Assembly (NCBI GenBank): GCA_019307065.1
Contig: JAFDKH010000033.1
Span: forward strand, 1 to 32,978
DNA from: Deltaproteobacteria bacterium
GTDB lineage: Bacteria; Myxococcota; B64-G9
Direction of reading: 5' to 3'
Length of the DNA stretch: 32,978 nt
Shown here: positions 24,782 through 32,121 of the stretch, piece after piece
Position numbering within the stretch: the first letter of the stretch is position 1
Layout of the letters: each line of letters begins with the position of its first letter
The notes under the pieces: model-generated
Told to the model about the DNA's origin: nothing
Database searches by the model: none
What the model saw: only the letters and a program-made list of their open reading frames with translations
Translations under genes and position numbers: made by a program

Positions 24782-26407
24782 TCAGCTAGCGCGGTTGGTC
24801 TCGCCTGGTTTGGAAGAGATGTTGTACTTTTCCATTTTGTGAATCAATGTCGAGCGTGCGATTCCCAGGACCCGCGCCGCGGCTTTTTGGTTCCCGTCGT
24901 GGGCATTCAGAGTCTGCCGAATGGTTTCGACTTCAACTTCTTGAAGAGTTTTACCCTTCCGATAGATTTTTGATTCGGACACTCGATCTGCCAGGGTCGG
25001 TGGAGAGAACGCCAGGTGGCTGGCCTCGATCGTGTCTTGCGGACAGAGGATAGCTGCCCGGGTGATAACGTGTTTGAGTTCGCGAACGTTTCCGGGAAAA
25101 CGGTACTTGACCAGCGATTCTATAGCTTGTTTAGAAATTGTACGGGCCCCGGTGTTTCGAGTAGCTTTTTGAAGAAAATAGCGCGCCAGTAATGGAATGT
25201 CTTTGGGCCGCTCTCTGAGGGGCGGTATCGCAATTTCGATTACACAGATTCGGTAGTAGAGATCTTGGCGAAAGTCACCGCTCTGTACTTTTGACGGCAA
25301 CGATTGGTGAGTGGCGGTTATTACACGTGCATCGATTCTTATCGGAGTATTGCTACCCACCCGCCTGATTTCGCCGTTTTCGAGGGCTCTTAGCAGCTTG
25401 GCCTGGATATCCAGGCCAAGCTCGCCGATCTCATCGAGGAAGAGCGAGCCTTTATCTGCTTCTTCGAAAAGTCCCAAGCGACGTGATTGGGCACCGGTGA
25501 AGGCCCCTTTTTCATGGCCGAATAGTTCACTTTCCAGAAGATCTTTCGTGATAGCGGCGCAGTTCAGGGTCACCAGCGTTTGATCTGATCTTAGGCTGAG
25601 CTGATGGACAGCCTGAGCTACGAGTTCCTTGCCTGATCCGGTTTCCCCGGTGATCAAGACGGTTTCATCGGTGGGAGCGACTCGTCGAATAGTCTCGAAA
25701 ACCGGCTCCATAACCGGATCTTCGGAGAGTATTCCATGAAACCCGCCAGGGGCCGTCTGATCGATATCGAGTTCTACTCGAAGCTCGAACTTCCCCAGTG
25801 TAACTACCGCGCCGGCCGATAGCTGGGCTTCGCCGATCCGAACTCCGTTGACCTTGGTTCCATTGGTGCTGTCGAGATCGACGATGAACCATGCCCCGGA
25901 CTTTTTGTAGAAGCGACAATGAAAAGCCGAGATGAAGCTGTCTTTTACGACAACATCATTGGTCGGCTCGAGGCCCAGATTGACTACGTTGCCGCTGAGT
26001 TTTATCTCGAGTGGTTTGGATTTGAGCTGGCCGACGAGTTTCAAGGCTTCCGGCTGGTCTTGTTTGTCGAGCAGCACTTCGGTACCCCCGCCGGTCAGAG
26101 TATCGGCCGGTCTGGGTTGGTCTGCTCGCTCACGCAGGGTGCCGGTTAGAGTTCCGAAGTTGATTTGAGCCCCCGGCTGCAAGAGTGCGTCTTTGACTCG
26201 CTTGCCGTCAACGCTGGTGCCCTGGCCGCTGTGATCGAGCAAGCGAAGCTTTTTCCCTTCAGTTACAATCTGACACTGGTGGCGGGAAACAGTCGGGTCG
26301 GGAATACTCAGATCGTTGGTTCCGGCTCGCCCGATACTTACTGTTTTTTTATCAAGCGCCAGAGCGACCAGGTCCTTGCCGCCCTTCGAAACAACCAGCT
26401 CCAGCAT
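24782..26407 (-). CDS. Sigma-54-dependent activator with two FHA domains
   Basis: Enhancer-binding protein that remodels sigma-54 holoenzyme, 541 residues. Two FHA domains replace the usual receiver: the first (about 10-90) has SIGRAGTNDL, SRHQC; the second (about 125-205) has LEPTNDVVVKD, FISAFHC and STNGTKVNG. These bind phosphothreonine peptides, so a Ser/Thr kinase is probably the input. The AAA+ domain has Walker A GETGSGKE (254-261), GAFTGA (301-306, contacts sigma-54) and Walker B FLDEIGEL (Asp325-Glu326). The C-terminus is a Fis-type helix-turn-helix (NQKAAARVLGIARSTLIHKM). Start 26407 is chosen because GAGGGG lies about 10 bases upstream; an ATG at 26425 has no ribosome site. A natural candidate to act at the 6271 promoter, though that is inference. 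Confidence 0.95.
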   Translation of the reverse strand: MLELVVSKGGKDLVALALDKKTVSIGRAGTNDLSIPDPTVSRHQCQIVTEGKKLRLLDHSGQGTSVDGKRVKDALLQPGAQINFGTLTGTLRERADQPRPADTLTGGGTEVLLDKQDQPEALKLVGQLKSKPLEIKLSGNVVNLGLEPTNDVVVKDSFISAFHCRFYKKSGAWFIVDLDSTNGTKVNGVRIGEAQLSAGAVVTLGKFELRVELDIDQTAPGGFHGILSEDPVMEPVFETIRRVAPTDETVLITGETGSGKELVAQAVHQLSLRSDQTLVTLNCAAITKDLLESELFGHEKGAFTGAQSRRLGLFEEADKGSLFLDEIGELGLDIQAKLLRALENGEIRRVGSNTPIRIDARVITATHQSLPSKVQSGDFRQDLYYRICVIEIAIPPLRERPKDIPLLARYFLQKATRNTGARTISKQAIESLVKYRFPGNVRELKHVITRAAILCPQDTIEASHLAFSPPTLADRVSESKIYRKGKTLQEVEVETIRQTLNAHDGNQKAAARVLGIARSTLIHKMEKYNISSKPGETNRAS

Positions 26408-26448
26408 TAGTTGGCTACCCCTCATTTGGGTCGAATCTGAGGGGGATT

Positions 26449-26474
26449 TTTATAGGTTTCTGCCAGGATGTCAA
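26449..26474 (-). promoter_or_regulatory. Weak candidate promoter of the FHA activator
   Basis: On the minus strand a perfect TTGACA (26474-26469) precedes TATAAA (26454-26449) by 14 bases, shorter than ideal; shifting to TAAAAA gives 16. It lies about 45-65 bases upstream of the start. Confidence 0.35.
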
Positions 26475-26493
26475 TGTGAGTGATCAGGAACGT

Positions 26494-26521
26494 TTGACAA
26501 CTGAAAATAGCGCGGTTTATT
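26494..26521 (+). promoter_or_regulatory. Candidate sigma-70 promoter of the COA1/Sel1-like gene
   Basis: TTGACA (26494-26499), 16 bases, then TTTATT (26516-26521), 4 of 6 consensus. Transcription would begin near 26528, placing GGGAGA and the GTG at 26553 just downstream. It is back to back with the activator promoter. Confidence 0.4.
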
Positions 26522-26552
26522 GTCTGGCAAACTCAAATCCGGGAGAGTGATC

Positions 26553-27617
26553 GTGTTGAAAAAATCCAAGTGGATAGCATTGGCAGGCATTATCGTAGCC
26601 CTGGTGTTCGTGACGCCCTTGTTCGGTATCGCCGCCGGTTCGTGCATGGGTTATCATGATTTTGTGATGGAGCGACTCAGTAATTGCCAGCCGGCGCGAG
26701 ATTTACTCGGGGACGGGATCGGGGTCGCTTATGTTGGGGTTTCATGCGGTTCAGCCAAGACCGAGGGCGCCTACGGTCGGGCCAACTGGCGAATGCCGGT
26801 CAAGGGTTCGAAAGACAGCGGCACTTATGAGTTTTACCTCGAAAAACACGGGGGCGGCTGGGAAATGAGAAGCGCCAGGCTGACTGTCGGCGACCAGGAA
26901 ATCGATATCACCAGTTGCGCGGGCGGGGCAAGCTCGGACGGGCCGGTCTTGACCGAGTGCAGCGGGGCCAGGCAATGTGCCCAGATGGGAATGGCTTGTT
27001 TCCAGCGCGGCGACATGGAATGCGCAGAGACTGGTATGCGCGGGGCCTGTAAAGGCGGCAACAAATCTGCCTGCGGGAACCTGGCTCATATACTTTTGTA
27101 TGTAAAAGACGACGCCGAAGGGGCCGCCACAGCGGCGCGTCAAGCGTGCGATGCCGATGACGCTTCGGGCTGCAACAATTTGGCGGTTGCCCTGCAGCGC
27201 TTGAACGACAGTGACGGCGCCTACAAGGCCGCCAAGCGCTCATGCTCCCTGGGGCTGGATGTTGGTTGTGCTCAGCTGGCCTATCACGAAATCGAACGCG
27301 GCAAATTGAAGGCTGCCAAACGGTCTGCCAACCGGGCCTTGAAGAAGAACGCCAAGCGGGCCTCGGCCCTGCGCAGGATGGGGCATGCTTATTTGTTTGA
27401 AGGAGATCTGGATTCAGCCCTGAGTTACTACTCCAAGGCTTTAAAGTTCTCTCGGGTATCGGACAAAGGACAAAAGGTGCATGAGGGCAATGAGACGCCG
27501 GAGTTCGATTTGATTCGTGATGAGATCAAGGCCCTGGTCAAGAACTTTCCTGACGCCAACGACTCAGCTCAAAAAGCCATCGAGCGGGTTCGTGCGGCAG
27601 CCAACAAGATCGAATAA
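26553..27617 (+). CDS. Membrane-anchored protein with COA1-like and Sel1/TPR-like regions
   Basis: A 354-residue envelope protein, function unknown. Start is set at GTG 26553, 7 bases after GGGAGA; the TTG at 26520 is too far upstream and TTG 26556 is a close alternative. Residues about 5-28 are one transmembrane segment with K-rich flank. Residues about 30-125 (VMERLSNCQPARDLLGDGIG, then GRANWRMPVKGSKDSGTYEF and GGGWEMRSARLTVGD) resemble the COA1 family, membrane proteins related to a cytochrome-oxidase assembly factor. Residues about 140-240 hold Cys/Ala-rich repeats (CFQRGDMECAETGMRGACKGG, ACDADDASGCNNLAVALQR, SCSLGLDVGCAQLAYHEI) of Sel1-like type, and a final TPR-like unit (ASALRRMGHAYLFEGDLDSA) follows. 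Likely a protein-protein adaptor. Ends at the bidirectional terminator. Confidence 0.68.
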   Translation: MLKKSKWIALAGIIVALVFVTPLFGIAAGSCMGYHDFVMERLSNCQPARDLLGDGIGVAYVGVSCGSAKTEGAYGRANWRMPVKGSKDSGTYEFYLEKHGGGWEMRSARLTVGDQEIDITSCAGGASSDGPVLTECSGARQCAQMGMACFQRGDMECAETGMRGACKGGNKSACGNLAHILLYVKDDAEGAATAARQACDADDASGCNNLAVALQRLNDSDGAYKAAKRSCSLGLDVGCAQLAYHEIERGKLKAAKRSANRALKKNAKRASALRRMGHAYLFEGDLDSALSYYSKALKFSRVSDKGQKVHEGNETPEFDLIRDEIKALVKNFPDANDSAQKAIERVRAAANKIE

Positions 27618-27622
27618 GTTGC

Positions 27623-27669
27623 TTGGCCGGCCCGGCCAAAAAAAAATGGCCGGGCGAAATGCCCGGCCA
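27623..27669. terminator. Compound bidirectional terminator
   Basis: TGGCCGGGC (27647-27655) and GCCCGGCCA (27661-27669) form a 9-bp stem with a GAAAT loop; on the minus strand it is followed by a run of T (A9 on plus, 27638-27646). On the plus strand CCCGGCCA (27631-27638) can instead pair with TGGCCGGG (27647-27654), and TTGGCCGGCCCGGCCAA followed by A-rich DNA is itself palindromic. It separates the convergent COA1/Sel1-like and cold-shock genes. Confidence 0.85.
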
Positions 27670-27698
27670 CGCGGTAATCTATTCGGGTACGACCCTGC

Positions 27699-27899
27699 CT
27701 AGAGAACCTTCACATTCTTGGCCTGAAGACCCTTGGGGCCCTCGGTGACCTCGAACTCAACTGATTCGCCTTCTTTCAACGTTTTGAAGCCCTCGGACTC
27801 GATAGCCGAGAAATGAACAAAAACATCCTCGCCATCTTCTTGTTCAATGAATCCAAAGCCCTTCGAATCGTTGAACCACTTGACTTTTCCTGTTGCCAT
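27699..27899 (-). CDS. Cold-shock domain protein
   Basis: A 66-residue CspA-type single OB-fold RNA/DNA chaperone. The sequence [20 protein letters not shown] contains RNP1 (KGFGFI) and DVFVHFSAI contains RNP2 (VFVHF), both complete. It ends QAKNVKVL as usual for the family. The ATG at 27899 has AGGAG upstream and matches the canonical start; the frame runs further upstream to 27974 but that is leader. The 270-base gap upstream has no other convincing gene and probably contains the promoter and 5' leader, often regulatory in this family. Which paralogue (CspA, CspC and so on) cannot be said. Confidence 0.97.
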   Translation of the reverse strand: MATGKVKWFNDSKGFGFIEQEDGEDVFVHFSAIESEGFKTLKEGESVEFEVTEGPKGLQAKNVKVL

Positions 27900-28173
27900 A
27901 CTTCTGCTCCTTCTCCTGTACTCACTTTCAACCACCCTAAACCCGAGTGATTTCAAGAAAGTGCCGTTTGTCATGCGCCGGAAACACGCCGCCGCTCGTT
28001 GTGATCACCAGTCAAAAAGTAGCCTGAATGACCGCTGTTCATCCATCTAGTTGGGAAGTTTTGCAAGCCAATACCTTGATGTCAAGAAATTACTTGTGGA
28101 AATTAGAGTTATGCCTGATCTGAACACAGTCCGAATCTGAAGCATCAGCCAGAACCGCCAGACCGGTTCCCAC

Positions 28174-28371
28174 TCAGGGAATCGGCATATTGATACTGAA
28201 ATACATGCTCGCGGCGAAGTTGTTGTAGGCATCGAGCATATCCGGAAGAATCTTCATGGCGAAGACCGAGCCGAATACCAACATAGATGCCGTAATAATC
28301 GCATACATCGCCATAGACTGGCCGCGTCGGCCCTTGCGTAGTCTGTACAGTAACGTAACTTTTCTTCTCAT
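28174..28371 (-). CDS. Flp-like small pilin with non-canonical cleavage region
   Basis: A 65-residue protein, last gene of the Tad-like cluster. GGAGG lies 5 bases before ATG 28371, so this start is preferred to ATG 28383. The N-terminus is basic (MRRKVTLLYRLRKGRRG) and is followed by a single hydrophobic helix QSMAMYAIITASMLVFGSVF, then a short C-terminal tail. This is the plan of Flp/TadE class prepilins, where cleavage follows Gly17. The +5 Glu of Flp pilins is replaced by Met22, while the +6 Tyr (Tyr23) is kept. It is probably a pilin-like subunit or membrane partner of a Tad pilus, but could be an unprocessed membrane peptide. The signal is short, so identification is by context plus motif. 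Confidence 0.6.
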   Translation of the reverse strand: MRRKVTLLYRLRKGRRGQSMAMYAIITASMLVFGSVFAMKILPDMLDAYNNFAASMYFSINMPIP

Positions 28372-28402
28372 AGCGACCTCCAAATTAGGAAGTACGGAAT
28401 TA

Positions 28403-28663
28403 TTATTTTCTCTTGGTTTTGCAGCGTTTCAGGCATCTTTCCGTGAGGGCATCGCACATGGAAATGCACCTGTCTAACGCCATGGCGTTGCCGCCTTGTT
28501 CCTTCATTCCCTTCTTGCAGAAGACTTTGCATTGTTCTACCGCCTCTTTACAATCTTTCGTACATCTGGCCAGCGAGCGGCGGGCCAGCGATATTGAAGA
28601 AAAAGCCAGAACGATGGAACAGATCGCGATGATAAGCATGCTCAACTTGTTTCTTTGTTGCAT
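28403..28663 (-). CDS. Small exported protein with two C-x3-C-x6-C-x3-C motifs
   Basis: An 86-residue protein I do not recognise. The start has AAGGAG upstream. Residues about 7-27 are a hydrophobic signal or anchor, ending near SLA at 25-27. The mature part is helical and highly charged, with eight Cys at 34, 38, 45, 49 and 66, 70, 77, 81. Both groups have identical spacing, C-x3-C-x6-C-x3-C, suggesting two disulfide-linked helical hairpins or an internal duplication, or two metal sites. The twin C-x3-C theme recalls small TIM chaperones and CHCH-type proteins, though no homology is claimed. It lies 31 bases from the Flp-like gene and 14 bases from the gene upstream, within the Tad cluster, so a role in pilin folding or assembly is plausible. 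Confidence 0.72.
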   Translation of the reverse strand: MQQRNKLSMLIIAICSIVLAFSSISLARRSLARCTKDCKEAVEQCKVFCKKGMKEQGGNAMALDRCISMCDALTERCLKRCKTKRK

Positions 28664-28677
28664 CGGTGTACTCCTTG

Positions 28678-29406
28678 TTATCTGATATTGTTATTAATAA
28701 TTATCATTGTGACGGAACTATAAACCTTCTTATTCTGCTTGTCTGTGACCGGATCGATTCTCAAGATGCAGGTTTCGTTTTCTCGTTTCAAAACGACCGA
28801 TTTCTTGCCGAAAGTCATTTCTTCTTGATCTACATGCCAGCCTTCTTCTTCGGCCTTGGCGATCAGCTGCTTTTGGGCTTGTTCGGGTGCAACTCCTTTG
28901 AGATCATAACGGATAGTACGCTGCTGGGTGTTGCCCTCGTTGACTTCCGTGGTAGTCGTTCCGCTAGCTCCCGCAAGCGATGGTACATTTTCGGGAATTT
29001 GGGCCGGCCGGGCCAGCGGACGCGGATCCATGGAGGATAAGATAATCATCGAACCTCCCTGGGGAGTCGTGAAGACGGTTGCCATCCGCATGGTTCTGGT
29101 ATTCATGTCGAAGAAACCGACATAGCCATGATTGGGGTTGAACATGTGCTCGACAATCTTTTTACCTCGGGCCGTCAGGGCTTTCTTGTAAAATGCGATG
29201 ACCGTATCGATTTTATCGTCAGTTTCGATCAGGCTGGTTTCCATCGGTACGCTGTTGGCCTGCAGCTTGCCCCTGAACGGTAATGATTTGACGGTCGGGT
29301 AGGCCGGCAAACCGAGAATATCGCTTTCGGCCAGGGCCGGGCTGGACAACAGGCAAAGACCGGCGACCAGGCTGAACAACATCTTTTTGGTAACTATCGT
29401 TCTCAT
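28678..29406 (-). CDS. Exported protein of unknown function in the Tad cluster
   Basis: A 242-residue protein with a Sec signal peptide (about residues 1-26, ending ALA before ESDILG). The mature sequence begins with LGLPAYPTVKSLPFRG, then a segment DKIDTVIAFYKKALTARGKKIVEH typical of small exported proteins that contain a Phe-Tyr-Lys-Lys-x-Leu helix, and beta strands MRMATVFTTPQGGSMIILSS. After a Pro/Ala/Thr-rich linker a second part (about 155-235: QKQLIAKAEEEGWHVDQEEM, ETCILRIDPVTDKQNKKVYS) looks like an alpha+beta domain. No catalytic motif. AAGGA lies upstream of the ATG, and 21 bases separate its start from the stop of the TadE-like gene, so co-expression is likely. Could be a periplasmic pilus-assembly accessory factor; this is inference. 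Confidence 0.65.
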   Translation of the reverse strand: MRTIVTKKMLFSLVAGLCLLSSPALAESDILGLPAYPTVKSLPFRGKLQANSVPMETSLIETDDKIDTVIAFYKKALTARGKKIVEHMFNPNHGYVGFFDMNTRTMRMATVFTTPQGGSMIILSSMDPRPLARPAQIPENVPSLAGASGTTTTEVNEGNTQQRTIRYDLKGVAPEQAQKQLIAKAEEEGWHVDQEEMTFGKKSVVLKRENETCILRIDPVTDKQNKKVYSSVTMIIINNNIR

Positions 29407-29427
29407 TGCATCCTTAATAACAGGGCC

Positions 29428-30441
29428 CTAGTTGGTACAGTTGGGTTCCAGCTTGTTGCAGCCCAGATAGAACTGCTCACGCGCTTTAAAGGTTTTCTCG
29501 TACATATTGTCGTCACCATCCTTGAAGGGTGATACCCAGAATTCAATATTGCCGCTCAGTCTACCCTTGATCTCCTTAGTTGTATCAGGAAAGTGAAGAG
29601 AGGTGAAATCGACCGTATCGGTAGGAAGCCCGGGAGGATAATCAATCAGTCCGACTGCGAGACCTATGGGGAGGGTGATCTTTTTATTGACTAGTTTAAG
29701 CGCCCAAGCGGCAAAGCGTAACTCAAAGTGTTCGAAAGTAATCAAAGATGGGATCGCTTTTCTGTAGACATACGCCACTCTATCTTTGAAGGCAGGATTG
29801 CCTTGGGCATCTTTTTCAATTTTGTCAGGATTGTGAATGCACCAGGGGTCGACCATTATTCCGAACTTGTACGGCTCGCCGCCTTCCAGGAATTCCATGA
29901 ACTGGTCTTGCTCAAGAAACATTTCTTTGTCATTGTTGCCAGTGAATTCGGTCATGAAAAACTGGGGAATGTAATGATTTTCGACTTTTATATTACCCTT
30001 GCATTCGATAAAGCCGCCCTTTTTGCCATACTCGCTATTATGGAAAGATCGGGCCAAAAGGGCACCAATAGAGGGCTCCATGAAAGCTGTATCGGCCTCA
30101 CAGGTGACCGGCTGAGACGCGTTGCCGGACCACTCGAAGTTGGCCCAGGGGCCGGCCGGATCTTGTTTGTCGTTTTTATTGCCCGACCAGAGGTTTCTGA
30201 AGATCTCTTCATTCTTTTGCTCAATGGTTTCGTGCAAATCGCCGAATGATTTCGACTCATAGTTGCCGTAGGCGAAATCCCAGGCCGTGCTGTAGACCGC
30301 TTCCTGGGCGTCGAGCTTGTAGCGGATGGCGTCTTGAAAATAAAGCGGCAGCATAACCAGGGGAACGAAGATCAGCATCAGGACAACCAGCTCGACCATG
30401 GCAGCTCCATGTTCGGCCTTGGTATTGGTTTTTAGTCTCAT
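29428..30441 (-). CDS. TadE-like pseudopilin with large C-terminal domain
   Basis: A 337-residue predicted minor pseudopilin of a Tad/Flp-type pilus system. The N-terminus MRLKTNTKAEHG precedes AAMVELVVLMLIFVPLVML, a prepilin-peptidase-like site after Gly12 with Glu17 at +5, as canonical for TadE. The hydrophobic helix ends near residue 35, followed by a large extracytoplasmic region with few recognisable motifs (WSGNKNDKQDPAGPWANFEW, four or more Cys, YVYRKAIPSLITFEHF). GAGGAGG lies 6 bases from the ATG. It sits 21 bases downstream of the TadG-like gene. The C-terminal domain is longer than in the usual 150-200-residue TadE proteins. Family placement by N-terminus is fair; function is inferred from context. 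Confidence 0.7.
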   Translation of the reverse strand: MRLKTNTKAEHGAAMVELVVLMLIFVPLVMLPLYFQDAIRYKLDAQEAVYSTAWDFAYGNYESKSFGDLHETIEQKNEEIFRNLWSGNKNDKQDPAGPWANFEWSGNASQPVTCEADTAFMEPSIGALLARSFHNSEYGKKGGFIECKGNIKVENHYIPQFFMTEFTGNNDKEMFLEQDQFMEFLEGGEPYKFGIMVDPWCIHNPDKIEKDAQGNPAFKDRVAYVYRKAIPSLITFEHFELRFAAWALKLVNKKITLPIGLAVGLIDYPPGLPTDTVDFTSLHFPDTTKEIKGRLSGNIEFWVSPFKDGDDNMYEKTFKAREQFYLGCNKLEPNCTN

Positions 30442-30462
30442 GGCATCCTCCTCGCAAAGCCC

Positions 30463-32112
30463 TTATGGTAACGGCGGTTCGCTTAGCAACCCAATCGCCA
30501 AGATTGGGCTGTATTTGAAGATTAAAGCCTCGGTTAGTACCTTAGCCGCCTCTTTTACGTCCCTGAATGGCTGTAGCTTGGCTTTCCAATAAGGGTTGAA
30601 AAAGTTTGGGTTCTCTTTCCATCCGTCGTCGTATCTGGGCAGATGATAATAAGCTAAAGCCTTGCTCAAGGCGACACCCTTGCCGAGCTTGTCGCCGCTT
30701 GGTTTGGCGTCCGGCCGGTCGCTGATCTGGACTTCCTTGCGGCCGATTGTGCCGCCCAGGTCAACACCGACAGTCCCCGTTTCACTGTTGGTTACTTCCC
30801 AGGGTTTTTTGCCGTCTGCGCCTTCGACTCCTTTGGTCCGGCGTAAATCACTGGTGAGCACGGAGTAGACAGCCGGCTGGCCGAAGTCTTCTGTCGGATC
30901 GTCGTTTGCATTGAACAGGGTAAAGCAGTTGTGTAAGTCGTCGTCACCCAGGCACTCAAATGCGTCGTCGTGTTTGCCCTCGTCTTTGCAGCAGTCGCCA
31001 TTAAAAATCCAGGCATAACCGCAGATGTGCTCTCCGCTGCCATTGTTGCTTCCGACGCTGGCGTCAATAGGATTAGCCGAGGCGCCGCAATAAGCTTTCG
31101 AAGCGACCCAGCCCTCATCGTGGGCAGCCAGGGCGGTTCCTTTGGGGCCGTGCTGACTGTTGCCGATCTTATCTTCGACGTCGCTGCCGCCTTCGACTAC
31201 CCGGGACTCGCCCTTGTACCATATGAGCAAGGAATTCCCGTTGGTTTTTTTCTTAGGAATCGTCTTGATTAGGTTCTTCCAGGTTTTCGCATGCACGAAG
31301 GCGTAGACCTCCGGTAAGCCTCGACTATAAACGTATTTATTATAACGGCTGCCGTTGGCGATCTCGGTTGCGACCCACTTGCGCTTGTCTGCTTTATCCT
31401 CAAACACGCCATTATTTCCAAGAAGACCCGATCCATATTCCGCCGCGTTAAAGATGCCGACACCAACCGGAATATCGGCGCCCGGAGCATATTTATATTT
31501 ACTGCCATTGATTATGTTTTTGGCGACTTTGTCAGTTCCGACTTCTATAGCTACCCAAGTCCTCATCGCGGTCTGCATCAAGGCCATATATTTCATGTGA
31601 GCATCGAGCGCTTTTATGGTTTTAATGAAAGAATCGCTGGTGTCTTGGAGGGCGTCTTGGAGATCATTTCCTTCGTCCATGTAGTCAAGGGCAGTCAAGG
31701 TGTCGCGAGCGGCATGAATACAGTGGTTGACACATGAACAATACGGACACTTGCAACACAAAAACATTTCCCAAGCAGCCATCGCAAAGAAATTCGCCAT
31801 GGCCGCCTTGAACATCATGGGGACCGTCGAGGCCATACTCATCCAGCCGTGGGCGGACGTTCCGGCAACCAGACCGGAGATATTTGCCCGGTTGGTATAG
31901 GCCATGAAGTTAAACGAGCGAGCTTCCAGGGTCGCAGTTGAAAAGGCGGCCGAATCCGAAAGCTGTTGAAGTCTGATCTTCTCGTAGACAGCCTGGCCGA
32001 TGTTCAGAGTCAGCAGCATCATGATGGCCACCAGCAAGACACCCATTACGCCGAGTACCATGATTTGGCCCCGCTCTGACCGACGAGCTTTTCTCAATTT
32101 CACAGTTAGCAT
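30463..32112 (-). CDS. TadG-like pilus-assembly protein with Cys-rich segment
   Basis: A 549-residue membrane-anchored exported protein. MLTVKLRKARRSERG then QIMVLGVMGVLLVAIMMLLT is the TadG/TadE-like N-terminus, with Leu at +5 instead of Glu; NIGQAVYEKIRLQQLSDSAA is the amphipathic helix and SDSAA-type segment typical of TadG-like proteins, and FNFMAYTNRANISGLVAG follows. A cluster of six Cys (119, 120, 122, 125, 127, 131) in FLCCKCPYCSCVNHC and further Cys near EHICGYAWIFNGDCCKDE suggest disulfides or a metal site. No von Willebrand MIDAS was found. AGGAGG lies 5 bases before the ATG; the gene starts 9 bases after the upstream TadE-like gene. Probable minor pilin or secretin-linked adaptor. 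Confidence 0.7.
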   Translation of the reverse strand: MLTVKLRKARRSERGQIMVLGVMGVLLVAIMMLLTLNIGQAVYEKIRLQQLSDSAAFSTATLEARSFNFMAYTNRANISGLVAGTSAHGWMSMASTVPMMFKAAMANFFAMAAWEMFLCCKCPYCSCVNHCIHAARDTLTALDYMDEGNDLQDALQDTSDSFIKTIKALDAHMKYMALMQTAMRTWVAIEVGTDKVAKNIINGSKYKYAPGADIPVGVGIFNAAEYGSGLLGNNGVFEDKADKRKWVATEIANGSRYNKYVYSRGLPEVYAFVHAKTWKNLIKTIPKKKTNGNSLLIWYKGESRVVEGGSDVEDKIGNSQHGPKGTALAAHDEGWVASKAYCGASANPIDASVGSNNGSGEHICGYAWIFNGDCCKDEGKHDDAFECLGDDDLHNCFTLFNANDDPTEDFGQPAVYSVLTSDLRRTKGVEGADGKKPWEVTNSETGTVGVDLGGTIGRKEVQISDRPDAKPSGDKLGKGVALSKALAYYHLPRYDDGWKENPNFFNPYWKAKLQPFRDVKEAAKVLTEALIFKYSPILAIGLLSEPPLP

Positions 32113-32121
32113 GCTGACCTC

